In this document: positions 7,290-15,442 of the stretch, one piece after another
Layout of the letters: the number at the start of each line of letters is the position of its first letter
How positions within the stretch are numbered: position 1 is the stretch's first letter
The notes under the pieces: model-generated
Database searches by the model: none
Told to the model about the DNA's origin: nothing
What the model saw: the letters and a program-made list of their open reading frames with translations, nothing else
Position numbers and translations under genes: made by a program
IMG/VR virus record: IMGVR_UViG_3300044980_000079
Coordinates: 1 to 41,242 of that record
Source of the DNA: a virus
DNA length: 41,242 nucleotides
Direction: 5' to 3' (one strand)

Positions 7290-8158
7290 ATCTCTCGATC
7301 TGCATTCCAGCTTATGACCGTCCGCAGTTTCTGGAATGGACGCTGGCGCGGCTCTATGCGGATCTGCCAACCTGTGAGGTAATTGTCTCGGATGATGCCT
7401 CCCCGCGTAAGCTGCTGCGCGTGAATTGCGATCGATACATTCAGCACGATCACAATATTGGTCCATTTCCAAATCATCGCTTTGCATTGATGCAAGCCAC
7501 GCGCAAGTACGCGGTATATTGCGCGGATGATGATTACCTGCTGCCTGCACAGCTTGAAATCGCGCTCGATTACCTGCAGGACCATCCGGAATGCTCAGCC
7601 TATATCGCTCCTTGCGAGATCTGGAATGAAGTCAATGGCAAATCGCTGTGGAATGCCTTTAAAGCCCCAGAGCGAGACTTCACGAAAGTTAATGCAATTG
7701 ATCTATTCAACTACATCATTCAGCATCATGTGTGGCCAGAACATGTGATCTATCGAACTCCGGTGCCTATTGCTGAACGCACACGGGCATATTGGTGTTT
7801 CACCGATCTGGTTGATTTGCTGAATGCCGGCTCGATTCATTTCGCCGCTCAGCCTTTTTATCGCAATCTGCTCGTTCATCCATGCGGGGAGAGGGTGCAA
7901 TTGGGCAATGTTCAGTGCCTGACGTTTTTCGACGAATACCGCGCCGGTCTGGAAGTACTGGCTTACGGGCTGTTCGGGGAGCAGCCATACAAAGCCCGCA
8001 AGCAGATCAACGACATGATCAGTGCATTTATCTGTTCGCGCATGTCCACCGCGAGCATTTTGTACGAGCGCCAAGGCAATACGAGAGATTCCCAGATGCT
8101 GCGTAAGCGCATTGCGATCGCTGATCCTCGCCCCGACAGCGCAGTGGAAGTCGCATGA
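7274..8158 (+). CDS. Family 2-type glycosyltransferase
   Basis: 294 residues; ATG 7274 overlaps the terminase by 16 bp, and a TTG at 7286 would give only 4 bp overlap. The N-terminus has the GT-A signature LSICIPAYDRPQFLEWTL, then CEVIVSDDASP and a DXD-type CADDDYLLP at about 82-90 that would bind metal and nucleotide sugar. No membrane segment is seen, so it is probably cytoplasmic. Its place between terminase and portal is unusual. It may modify the virion or host surface glycans; donor and acceptor cannot be read from sequence. Confidence 0.8.
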   Translation: MDAHLNLSICIPAYDRPQFLEWTLARLYADLPTCEVIVSDDASPRKLLRVNCDRYIQHDHNIGPFPNHRFALMQATRKYAVYCADDDYLLPAQLEIALDYLQDHPECSAYIAPCEIWNEVNGKSLWNAFKAPERDFTKVNAIDLFNYIIQHHVWPEHVIYRTPVPIAERTRAYWCFTDLVDLLNAGSIHFAAQPFYRNLLVHPCGERVQLGNVQCLTFFDEYRAGLEVLAYGLFGEQPYKARKQINDMISAFICSRMSTASILYERQGNTRDSQMLRKRIAIADPRPDSAVEVA

Positions 8159-10284
8159 TTGACCGGGACGATGAATTCGATGCGATCACCGAGGCTGAAA
8201 TCTGGGAAGAGGCGCGCGATCGATTGAAGATAGCCAGTGATGCCGAGGACGCCAATCGCAATAAGGCCAAAGAGGCCATCCGTTTTGATTGGGGTACGCA
8301 GTGGGGCACTGATCCTGCGGTAACTACAGCGAGCATGGATGAGCCGGAACTGACCATCAATCTGACTTCCATGCTGACGCGACGCGTCGTCAACAACATG
8401 AAGCAGCAGCGCCCGCGAGGCAAATGTCATCCGGTGGGCGATGGTGCATTGATCGAAGTGGCGGAAACAATCAACGGCATCGGCCGGCATGTCGAATATC
8501 GCTCTGAGGCCGGAGTGGCATACGACACCGCTGGCGATCTGGCAGTCAAGGCGGGTTGGGGTTATTGCCGCGTAGTCATCGAGTATGTGGCCGCCGATAG
8601 TTTCCAGCGTGATATCCGTATTCTGCCGATCTTCAATATTTTCACCGTCTATCTTGATCCGTCCGCGGTAATGCCAACCGCATGCGATATGGGGTGGGGA
8701 TTCGTCACGACCAAAATGCGGCGCACCGAGTACAAGCGGCTGTATCCGCGTGCTGAAAATGCGGATTGGGCGGATTCAAATCGTGATCGCTCAAGATCGG
8801 ACTGGGAGAGTAAGACTCACATTCGTCTGGCGGAATACTTTCGAATCCGCGAGAAGGCGGAAAAGCTCTATCTACTGCGTGATGCACTCGGCAATGAGAA
8901 TGCGCTCTTCAAATCCGATATGCCATCGGATGAGGCGATGCGCAAAGCACAGCTCACTATCGTTGCTGATCGTGATTCCTCGCGCAAACAGGTCGAATGG
9001 TTTCGGCTCAATGGCAGCAAACTCATCGATCGCGAGATTCTCCCCGGAGAATACATTCCGATCATACGCTGCGCCGGCAACATGGCTGATCTTGACGGTG
9101 AAGTGTTGCGTAAGGGCATGGTACAGGATCTCATGGACCCCGCACGCATGGTCAATTACGGGGAAGTGGCCAAGATCAAACGTCTTGGACTGACTCCAAA
9201 AGCCCCATGGATTGCCGCAGAGGGACAATTGGACGGTCATCCGGAATGGGAGACAGCCAACCGCATTGCGCATCCCGCACTGATTTACAAGCCAGTGACA
9301 ATTACCACTTCCCAGGGAGAAATTCCGCTACCCCCGCCGCAGAGACAGCAGCCAGCGCAACTCGAAGCCGGCTTTGCCGAGTTTACTGAGGGCATGCGCT
9401 CGAATTTGCTAGGGGTAGCGGGCATGCAGAATGATCCGGGGCAGGATCAGCGCGGTCAAGTAGTGTCTGGCATTGCTCAGCAGCGCCGGGATAAGACTTC
9501 CGACCAAGCGCATTTCCAGTACTACGACAATCAGACCCTGATGATTGCTCAGGTATGGCGGATTATCCTTCAGTACGCACCGGTCGTATATATCGAACCG
9601 GGAAGAATGCAGCGCCTCATTGGTGAGGACGGTGTGCCGAAAATGGCGCAGTTGAATGCTGTCGATCCAAACGATCCGGAAAAGAAGATCAAAAATGACG
9701 TATCCGTGGGTCGATACGATGTGGTGATGGATACCGGTCCTGGATACGAGACTAAACGCGAGGAAGGCTCAGAGACGCTGGTCAATCTACTGCAGGTCGG
9801 CCCGCTGGCGGAACTGATCGCAAAGATCGGGGCGGATCTGGTGTTCAGATCGCTGGATCATCCCTACATGCAGGAGTTGGCCGATCGTATCCAGGCGATG
9901 ACTCCAGAGGGACTGAAGCAAATCATGGAGCAGTTGCCTGCTCGAGCGAAGGCGGTTGTGCAGTCCCTGGCGAACGAGAACGCGCAACTCAAACAGCAGT
10001 TGCAGGCGGCTCAAACCGGAATCACCAAGGCTCACTTGGATGCCACCGTCAAAGCGCATGATGTCGAAGAGACCAACAAGACCAAACGCGAAGATACGGC
10101 CAGCCGCGAGCGTACCGCTTTGGCAATAGAAGTCATGCGCTCGCATACCACGCTGGCCAAGGAAGAGATTGCTGCGGGCGGCAAGATTCTGGATACGCAT
10201 GCGCAGGCCGGTCACGATGCTGCCGCGGCAGAACGCATGATAAAAGCTGGCGAGAGAGCTGAAACCAATGGGAGCGGTCAATGA
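8155..10284 (+). CDS. Portal protein (P22 type)
   Basis: 709 residues, close to the 725 of P22 portal. It starts acidic and helical, then has the wing and stem domains (ELTINLTSMLTRRVVNNMKQ, YCRVVIEY, FTVYLDPSA, QGEIPLPPPQ) and a long helical C-terminal barrel from about residue 580 rich in Gln, Ala and Lys. It forms the dodecameric DNA entry channel. It overlaps both neighbours by 4 bp. Confidence 0.9.
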   Translation: MIDRDDEFDAITEAEIWEEARDRLKIASDAEDANRNKAKEAIRFDWGTQWGTDPAVTTASMDEPELTINLTSMLTRRVVNNMKQQRPRGKCHPVGDGALIEVAETINGIGRHVEYRSEAGVAYDTAGDLAVKAGWGYCRVVIEYVAADSFQRDIRILPIFNIFTVYLDPSAVMPTACDMGWGFVTTKMRRTEYKRLYPRAENADWADSNRDRSRSDWESKTHIRLAEYFRIREKAEKLYLLRDALGNENALFKSDMPSDEAMRKAQLTIVADRDSSRKQVEWFRLNGSKLIDREILPGEYIPIIRCAGNMADLDGEVLRKGMVQDLMDPARMVNYGEVAKIKRLGLTPKAPWIAAEGQLDGHPEWETANRIAHPALIYKPVTITTSQGEIPLPPPQRQQPAQLEAGFAEFTEGMRSNLLGVAGMQNDPGQDQRGQVVSGIAQQRRDKTSDQAHFQYYDNQTLMIAQVWRIILQYAPVVYIEPGRMQRLIGEDGVPKMAQLNAVDPNDPEKKIKNDVSVGRYDVVMDTGPGYETKREEGSETLVNLLQVGPLAELIAKIGADLVFRSLDHPYMQELADRIQAMTPEGLKQIMEQLPARAKAVVQSLANENAQLKQQLQAAQTGITKAHLDATVKAHDVEETNKTKREDTASRERTALAIEVMRSHTTLAKEEIAAGGKILDTHAQAGHDAAAAERMIKAGERAETNGSGQ

Positions 10285-11351
10285 CGACAGTAGTAGTGGA
10301 TCAGGGGGATATCGAGAAGATTCTGAAGGAGGCTGAGGTCGGGATCGTGCCTGATGTGCCAGATCCGCGCTCCCAGAATCTTACGAAGAAGCCGGAAGTA
10401 AAGACCGAGGCGGTAACGCAAGAGAAACCGCCAGAAAAAGATGCGCCAAAGGCCGACGGCGAAGATCCGGATGATATCGAGGGCGATGATGGACTCACCC
10501 CGCGTCAGAAGCGCGAATATACGGCGGCAATGCTCAAGAGTCTGGCGAAGAAGCATGCCAAGCAGAAGTCAGCCGAAGAGTTTGCGACCGATCAGTACAA
10601 TACTCGCCGATTGGCCGAAGAGCGCGCCCAGCAGTTGCAGGCGGAAGTGGAGCGATTGCAGAAAGCTCAGATTCGTGTCGAGCCGGTAAAGGAAGTCAAG
10701 GCCCCGGTTCGCTCAGATTTCGAAAGCGACGAGAAGTTTGCCGAGGCCGTGATTGATTACCGGGTTGATCAAAAACTCAAGGCTCAGCAGGCCGAAGAGC
10801 AGAAAAGACTTGAGAGTGAACAGCGCGCCAAAGTGCTTGAGACCGCTCGCTCGCGCATAGCAACGGCGTTGGAACTGGTTCCAGACTTCAAGCAAGTGAC
10901 CGAATCAGCTGATTTCGAGGTTCCTTCCTATATTGCTAACTACATGCAGGAGTCAGAGCTATTCGCGGAGATTGGCTATCACCTAGCCAAGCATCCGGAA
11001 GAACTGCAGAAACTGCAGAAAATGCGTCCCGATCGGGCGCTAGTTGAAATTGGTAAAATTGAGAGTAAGCTGACGCCATTCGTCAAGTCAGACAAGACTG
11101 AAACGAAAGTCGAAAGCGGTAACGGCACCGAAAAGCCGAAGTCCTCAAACGGCGATAAGCCGAGCACTGAAGCGCAAGCTTCTGATACGGGTAAATCCCC
11201 GAGTAAGCCCCGAGCCGCGGTGATCAAACCGCTGACGACAGGCAGCGCTAATCAGGTCGAAAAGCCGCATTCCGAGATGAACGCTCAGGAGGCGCTGGAG
11301 GCCTGGCAAGCCAAGCGCGGAGTAAACCTGACGCGGCGTCAAAGACACTGA
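10281..11351 (+). CDS. Scaffolding protein
   Basis: 356 residues, very charged, mostly helical. It has an acidic, Pro-rich N-terminus, a Gln/Glu-rich coiled coil at about 100-200 and a basic, Lys/Arg-rich C-terminus (EAWQAKRGVNLTRRQRH). That C-terminal basic patch is how P22 scaffold binds coat. Position between portal and coat is standard. No protease is fused to it. Confidence 0.8.
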   Translation: MTTVVVDQGDIEKILKEAEVGIVPDVPDPRSQNLTKKPEVKTEAVTQEKPPEKDAPKADGEDPDDIEGDDGLTPRQKREYTAAMLKSLAKKHAKQKSAEEFATDQYNTRRLAEERAQQLQAEVERLQKAQIRVEPVKEVKAPVRSDFESDEKFAEAVIDYRVDQKLKAQQAEEQKRLESEQRAKVLETARSRIATALELVPDFKQVTESADFEVPSYIANYMQESELFAEIGYHLAKHPEELQKLQKMRPDRALVEIGKIESKLTPFVKSDKTETKVESGNGTEKPKSSNGDKPSTEAQASDTGKSPSKPRAAVIKPLTTGSANQVEKPHSEMNAQEALEAWQAKRGVNLTRRQRH

Positions 11352-11391
11352 AAGGCTCAGGTGACACTTATGTGCGCTTTGAGGACTAGCA

Positions 11392-12756
11392 GTGCCAAAC
11401 ACTCTTTTGACGATCAGCGATATCACCAATCGCACCCTTCCGGTACTCGCAAACGAGTGCATTCTTACCGATAAGTTCAATCGGCAGTACGACAAGGAAT
11501 TCGGCCAGAAAGGCTACAAGATCGGCGGCACGGCGAACATTCGCCGCCCGATCCGGGTGTTGGGCACCTTCGGACCCGCACTGAATGTCGAGCCGGCCAC
11601 CGAGACCTATTCGACGGTCTCGATTCTTTATCAGTTTCACACCGATCTGCAGTTCAACACCATCAACCAGGTGTTGGATATCGATGACTATGAAGCGCGT
11701 TTCATCCTTCCCTGCGCGAAAGCGGTTGCCAATCGCATGGATTCGGATGGTGCGTACTTCGCTTATCAGAACACTGCCAATCAGGGCGGCGTATTTGGTA
11801 CTTCTCCGACTCAGTTTCTGACCTTTGCCCTGGCCAAGGCAGTGCTGGTGAATGAGGGGTTGCCACGCGGACGTATTCCGACAGTGGTGCTTGATCCAGT
11901 ATCCAATGCCTATATGGCTGATGCGCTGAAGGGCTTGTTCAACCCCCAGGTGGATATCAGCAAGATCTATGAGACCGGAATGGTTGCTGCAAAAACAGCG
12001 GGCTTTGACTGGTTTGAAGATCCGAACATCCCGACGTTCACCACGGGCTCGTTACTGGGCACTCCAGTGCTGGCGGGTGCGACTTCTCCGACTGGAGGCA
12101 CGGCTCTGCTGACTTCCGGCTGGGCCAATAGCGGCACTTTTGAGATCTCCGGACTTACCGGTACCAGTGCCGGTGTATTCGTTGGCGACACCCTGCAGGT
12201 GCTGGGCGTCTATCCGGTCAATCCTCAGAACCGCGGGCAGTACGGTAAGACTCTCAAGCAGTTTGTCGTGTTGCCTCCTGGCGGATATGCCCAGATGGTC
12301 GGCGTCGCCGCCCCTGGTGGTCCTCAGTTCGCCGCAGCCACATTGACGCACGGCACTTTCAATGCCACGACCGGCCTTTACACGGCCAATGGCAGCGGTC
12401 TGCTCACAGTGACAGTGGCGGAATGCCTGATCTCAGGCGGTCAGTTCCAGAACGTCTCATCGGCTCCAGTATCCCCTTACACCATCACGGTCAATGGAGG
12501 AGCTGCGCTGTCCACGGCAAGTCCTCAGGGCCTGGCGTTTGATCGCGACGCCTACGCGATGGCGGTGGTGGATCTGCCGATGCCGCCTGAGGGTACGGGA
12601 GCGATGGTCTCTCGCGCCTATGACGAGGATCTGGGCATCTCGATTCGCGTCCTGACGGCATACACGGTCAATAACGATGCCTGTCCGCAGCGCCTGGACG
12701 TGGCCTACGGCTTCGGATCGTTGTATCGCTCACTTGGCTATCGCATCGCCGGCTGA
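11392..12756 (+). CDS. Major coat protein (P22 Gp5-like, HK97 fold)
   Basis: 454 residues from GTG 11392, with GAGGA upstream. Features of the P22 coat family: the N-arm ITNRTLPVLANECILTD, KIGGTANIRRPI, TDLQFNTINQVLDIDDYEARFI, and near the C-terminus DEDLGISIRVLTAY and CPQRLDVAYGF. The region at about 215-375 is long, Gly/Thr-rich and beta-type and probably includes the inserted I-domain. It follows scaffold directly and has a 40-bp upstream gap that could hold a strong ribosome site. Confidence 0.9.
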   Translation: MPNTLLTISDITNRTLPVLANECILTDKFNRQYDKEFGQKGYKIGGTANIRRPIRVLGTFGPALNVEPATETYSTVSILYQFHTDLQFNTINQVLDIDDYEARFILPCAKAVANRMDSDGAYFAYQNTANQGGVFGTSPTQFLTFALAKAVLVNEGLPRGRIPTVVLDPVSNAYMADALKGLFNPQVDISKIYETGMVAAKTAGFDWFEDPNIPTFTTGSLLGTPVLAGATSPTGGTALLTSGWANSGTFEISGLTGTSAGVFVGDTLQVLGVYPVNPQNRGQYGKTLKQFVVLPPGGYAQMVGVAAPGGPQFAAATLTHGTFNATTGLYTANGSGLLTVTVAECLISGGQFQNVSSAPVSPYTITVNGGAALSTASPQGLAFDRDAYAMAVVDLPMPPEGTGAMVSRAYDEDLGISIRVLTAYTVNNDACPQRLDVAYGFGSLYRSLGYRIAG

Positions 12757-12768
12757 GGTAATAGAAAC

Positions 12769-13173
12769 ATGGTTTCAGTGACAAATGTCGATGGCTCAAA
12801 TCCAGGACCGAATACCGTATCCCTTCCGGATACCGTGCAGATGCCCACAGGCAATCTGTGGAAAGTCGGTGTGTTCTCGGTCACGCTCTCCCCGGTTTCC
12901 GTAGGGGTTACCACAACCACCGAGCAGACCTTTGCCGCGACCGGTATCGGACTGCTGACGACCGATCTGGTGCTGGTGCAAAAACCTACCAGTCAGGCAG
13001 GTTTGGGTATCGTGGGATCTCGCGTCTCAGCCGCAGACACTCTGGCAATCAATTTCGTGAACATGAGCGCGGCGACGATTACTCCCACGGCATCCGAGGT
13101 CTATAAGGTCGGAGTCTTTCGCATCCAGCCGAACTGGTCCGCGCCTTCGACGGGTAACCAGATTGACTGGTAA
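12769..13173 (+). CDS. Hypothetical virion protein
   Basis: 134 residues, almost entirely beta-strand in character and rich in Thr, Val, Ser and Gly. It lies 12 bp after the coat gene and is probably made in large amounts. The position and composition would fit a decoration or head-tail joining protein, but I do not recognise the family. Confidence 0.65.
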   Translation: MVSVTNVDGSNPGPNTVSLPDTVQMPTGNLWKVGVFSVTLSPVSVGVTTTTEQTFAATGIGLLTTDLVLVQKPTSQAGLGIVGSRVSAADTLAINFVNMSAATITPTASEVYKVGVFRIQPNWSAPSTGNQIDW

Positions 13174-13849
13174 GCACACGGTTCTGTTCGCGACGCCGAC
13201 ATTCGACAAGTCGGTGTCGGTGGATTATCACACCTCGATGATCTCGAGCGTTTCTGTATGTGTGAAGCACGGGATTGGCTTCGGATACGAGATCATTGCC
13301 GGCAATGCCTTCATCGATCTTGCCAGAAATGCTCTCGTGCAGACTTTTCTTGCCGGTGACTACACCGATTTGATCTTCATCGATGCCGATCAGGGCTGGG
13401 ATGCCAAGGTCATTCCGCGGATCGTGAACGATGAGCATGGTGTGGTTGTGGCACTGCCGCCGAAGAAGACCCAGGAACCCTCGTTTCATTCCAACGCCAT
13501 GACCGGCGTGATTGAGAACGGGATGTTCCAGTCGCTTGAAGGCGGGTGCGGCTTCATGCGCATCAAGCGCGAAGTATTCGCGCAGATGGATGATGCGTTT
13601 CCAGAACTTGAAGCTTTGAGACAGCAGCAATTCGGCTGGCCGGATACTCCTTACTTTCAGAACGGGAATACCAAGTACGGAAGATTAGGCGAGGACATCT
13701 TTTTCTGTCGCCAGGTCTGTGCGATGGGTGAATACGTGTGGATTGATGCGGATGTGGATTTTACCCACCGCGGGAGCAAGCTCTGGCGCGGTAATTTCTA
13801 TGAGCATTGCGTGAAGACGGGTCTGTTGAAACAGGAAAAGGCCGCATGA
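13163..13849 (+). CDS. GT-A-fold glycosyltransferase-like protein
   Basis: 228 residues from TTG 13163, overlapping the previous gene by 11 bp; no other start nearby keeps the N-terminal strand. The sequence VLFATPTFD, then LIFIDADQGW with D74-A-D76 as a DXD-type metal site, is typical of GT-A folds. A later GRLGEDIFFCRQV (E/D near the substrate) and DFTHRG fit too. A Gly-Gly-Cys-Gly loop lies between. It is the second such enzyme in the genome. It may glycosylate a virion protein or a surface glycan; the acceptor is unknown. Confidence 0.65.
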   Translation: MTGKHTVLFATPTFDKSVSVDYHTSMISSVSVCVKHGIGFGYEIIAGNAFIDLARNALVQTFLAGDYTDLIFIDADQGWDAKVIPRIVNDEHGVVVALPPKKTQEPSFHSNAMTGVIENGMFQSLEGGCGFMRIKREVFAQMDDAFPELEALRQQQFGWPDTPYFQNGNTKYGRLGEDIFFCRQVCAMGEYVWIDADVDFTHRGSKLWRGNFYEHCVKTGLLKQEKAA

Positions 13850-14580
13850 CATTACCGATCGGGCATACCTATGGTGTCTTTGCGGGCAATGTGCCGTTTC
13901 AGGCCGGCGATTACTTCCTTGAGTCGGCCCAGGACAATATCACTGCCACTGCAGGTGGTGGGCAGACTGCGGCTTTCCAGATCACCTGTCAGACCTCGCG
14001 CATTACTACGGTCGCCACGATTGGCGACAGCGTCATGCTGCCGCCGTCGGCTCCAGGACTCGAATTGCTAGTGGTCAATCATGGCTCCAATGCGATGGGC
14101 GTCTATGGTGCCGGTACGGACACGATCGATGATCAGGCCACTGCCACCGGCGTGCAGCAGATGGCTAATTCGATGGTCATCTATACCTGCGCGACGGCAG
14201 GTAAATGGTATTCGGAAGGGCTCGCAACAGGCTACGCAAAAGCTCTGAACCTGCAGACATTTTCCTACACCACGATTGCGGCGAATGTCGGTGGTACGCA
14301 GGGCACAGGTACTCCTATCACGGCGATGTTGAATAACATCACAGCGGCCGGTGCTTCTTACTCGGTTACGCTGCCTGCTTCCGCGCCTGGATTAGAGATC
14401 ACGGTTCACAACATCAGCTCTCAGACGGTGCTGGTGTTTCCGAATGCTGGAGGGACAACCACAGAGGTAATCAATGCTCTGTCGGCAAATGCATCGATTT
14501 CGATGTCAACCAATACTTCGACGGTCTTTACCTGCGTAGTGGCCGGTCAATGGTATACGGTTCCGCGAGTACCGAGCTGA
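13846..14580 (+). CDS. Virion-associated protein with two tandem beta domains
   Basis: 244 residues from ATG 13846 (ATGA overlap). Two similar modules are visible. The first contains DSVMLPPSAPGLELLVVNH, closing in CATAGKWYS; the second contains ASYSVTLPASAPGLEITVHN, closing in CVVAGQWYT. Between them lies a Thr/Gln-rich linker. The modules look like beta-sandwich or beta-helix units of a tail or capsid accessory protein. The family is not named with certainty. Confidence 0.65.
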   Translation: MTLPIGHTYGVFAGNVPFQAGDYFLESAQDNITATAGGGQTAAFQITCQTSRITTVATIGDSVMLPPSAPGLELLVVNHGSNAMGVYGAGTDTIDDQATATGVQQMANSMVIYTCATAGKWYSEGLATGYAKALNLQTFSYTTIAANVGGTQGTGTPITAMLNNITAAGASYSVTLPASAPGLEITVHNISSQTVLVFPNAGGTTTEVINALSANASISMSTNTSTVFTCVVAGQWYTVPRVPS

Positions 14581-14798
14581 TGGCAGTTGTTCGCGGTACT
14601 CGCTCGAATACGATCTTCATGGGCCTGTCATCGGACACCAAGCCCGTGGGAGATATCGAGCTTTCAGCGCAGTTCTATGAGTACGACACCGGCAAGACCT
14701 ATATCTGGACCGGAGGTATTGTGCCTCCCGCGGCAGGTTGGGTCGAATATCTGCCGCTGTATCCGCAGCCGTTCGATAGTGCAAGCGTTTTAAGATAG
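14580..14798 (+). CDS. Small structural-type hypothetical protein
   Basis: 72 residues; start ATG shares one base with the preceding stop. It contains VGDIELSAQFYEYDTGKTYI, a pattern seen in small phage virion proteins with a D-x-G-x-x-Y/W strand pair. No function is assigned beyond a likely structural role. Confidence 0.6.
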   Translation: MAVVRGTRSNTIFMGLSSDTKPVGDIELSAQFYEYDTGKTYIWTGGIVPPAAGWVEYLPLYPQPFDSASVLR

Positions 14799-14808
14799 GA
14801 GAGGGTAC

Positions 14809-15417
14809 ATGCTGTTACAAGCACTCACTGGTCCGCAGAATAATCCGGACGGCGCTTCCGGTATCGCCGTTCGTGGTGGCAAACAGGGAGAAATGTCTGT
14901 CTCCGAACTGCATGGGCGCTACTACGAGCAGACCTATCGGCAGAACATGTTCAGCGTGCAGGGCGTGGCGACGACCACGACTGCGGCCAATGCTGCGACA
15001 TTCACCGGTCTGGCAGTTGGTAACCCGCTTGGCTCCGGTTACAACCTCGTGGTCAACAAAATCACGATCAACCAAGTCGCAGCTCTTACCGCCTCGACCA
15101 ATATCGGCATAATGTATGGTCCTTCGACTGCGCCGATCACTGCCAGCCTGACAACGATCAACAACAAATTTGCCGGGGGTCGTTCCTCGATCGCGGTGGC
15201 TACTGCCGGACAGACCATCACCGCGCCCACGAGCTGGATTCTGCTGGGTGGCGGGGGCTCGGGTGCGATGACAGTTCCCGGGATCATTCCACCCTTATAT
15301 GCCGATCTTGAGGGCAGTTTGATCATCGGTCCCGGCTTCTTCTTCGCCAGTTATACCGGATTGGTCACTACCACGGCCCTCCTGTTCTATTTCCAGTGGG
15401 AAGAAGTGCCGATCTGA
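14809..15417 (+). CDS. Hypothetical virion protein
   Basis: 202 residues, Gly/Ala/Thr-rich, beta-type, with GGAGAGG before the ATG. It contains a hydrophobic stretch near 150-190 (GFFFASYTGLVTTTALLFYFQ) that could be mistaken for a membrane segment but is more likely a buried strand pair. Position after a small structural protein suggests a tail or capsid accessory. Family not recognised. Confidence 0.65.
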   Translation: MLLQALTGPQNNPDGASGIAVRGGKQGEMSVSELHGRYYEQTYRQNMFSVQGVATTTTAANAATFTGLAVGNPLGSGYNLVVNKITINQVAALTASTNIGIMYGPSTAPITASLTTINNKFAGGRSSIAVATAGQTITAPTSWILLGGGGSGAMTVPGIIPPLYADLEGSLIIGPGFFFASYTGLVTTTALLFYFQWEEVPI

Positions 15418-15442
15418 TCTTACCTAATGCGCTGGAGATAGC

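Noticed and set aside
11352-11391. Promoter before the coat gene
   Set aside because: The 40-bp gap shows no convincing -35/-10 pair.
15170-15400. Membrane segment in the 14809 protein
   Set aside because: The hydrophobic stretch is broken by Gly/Thr and lies among beta strands; more likely a protein core.
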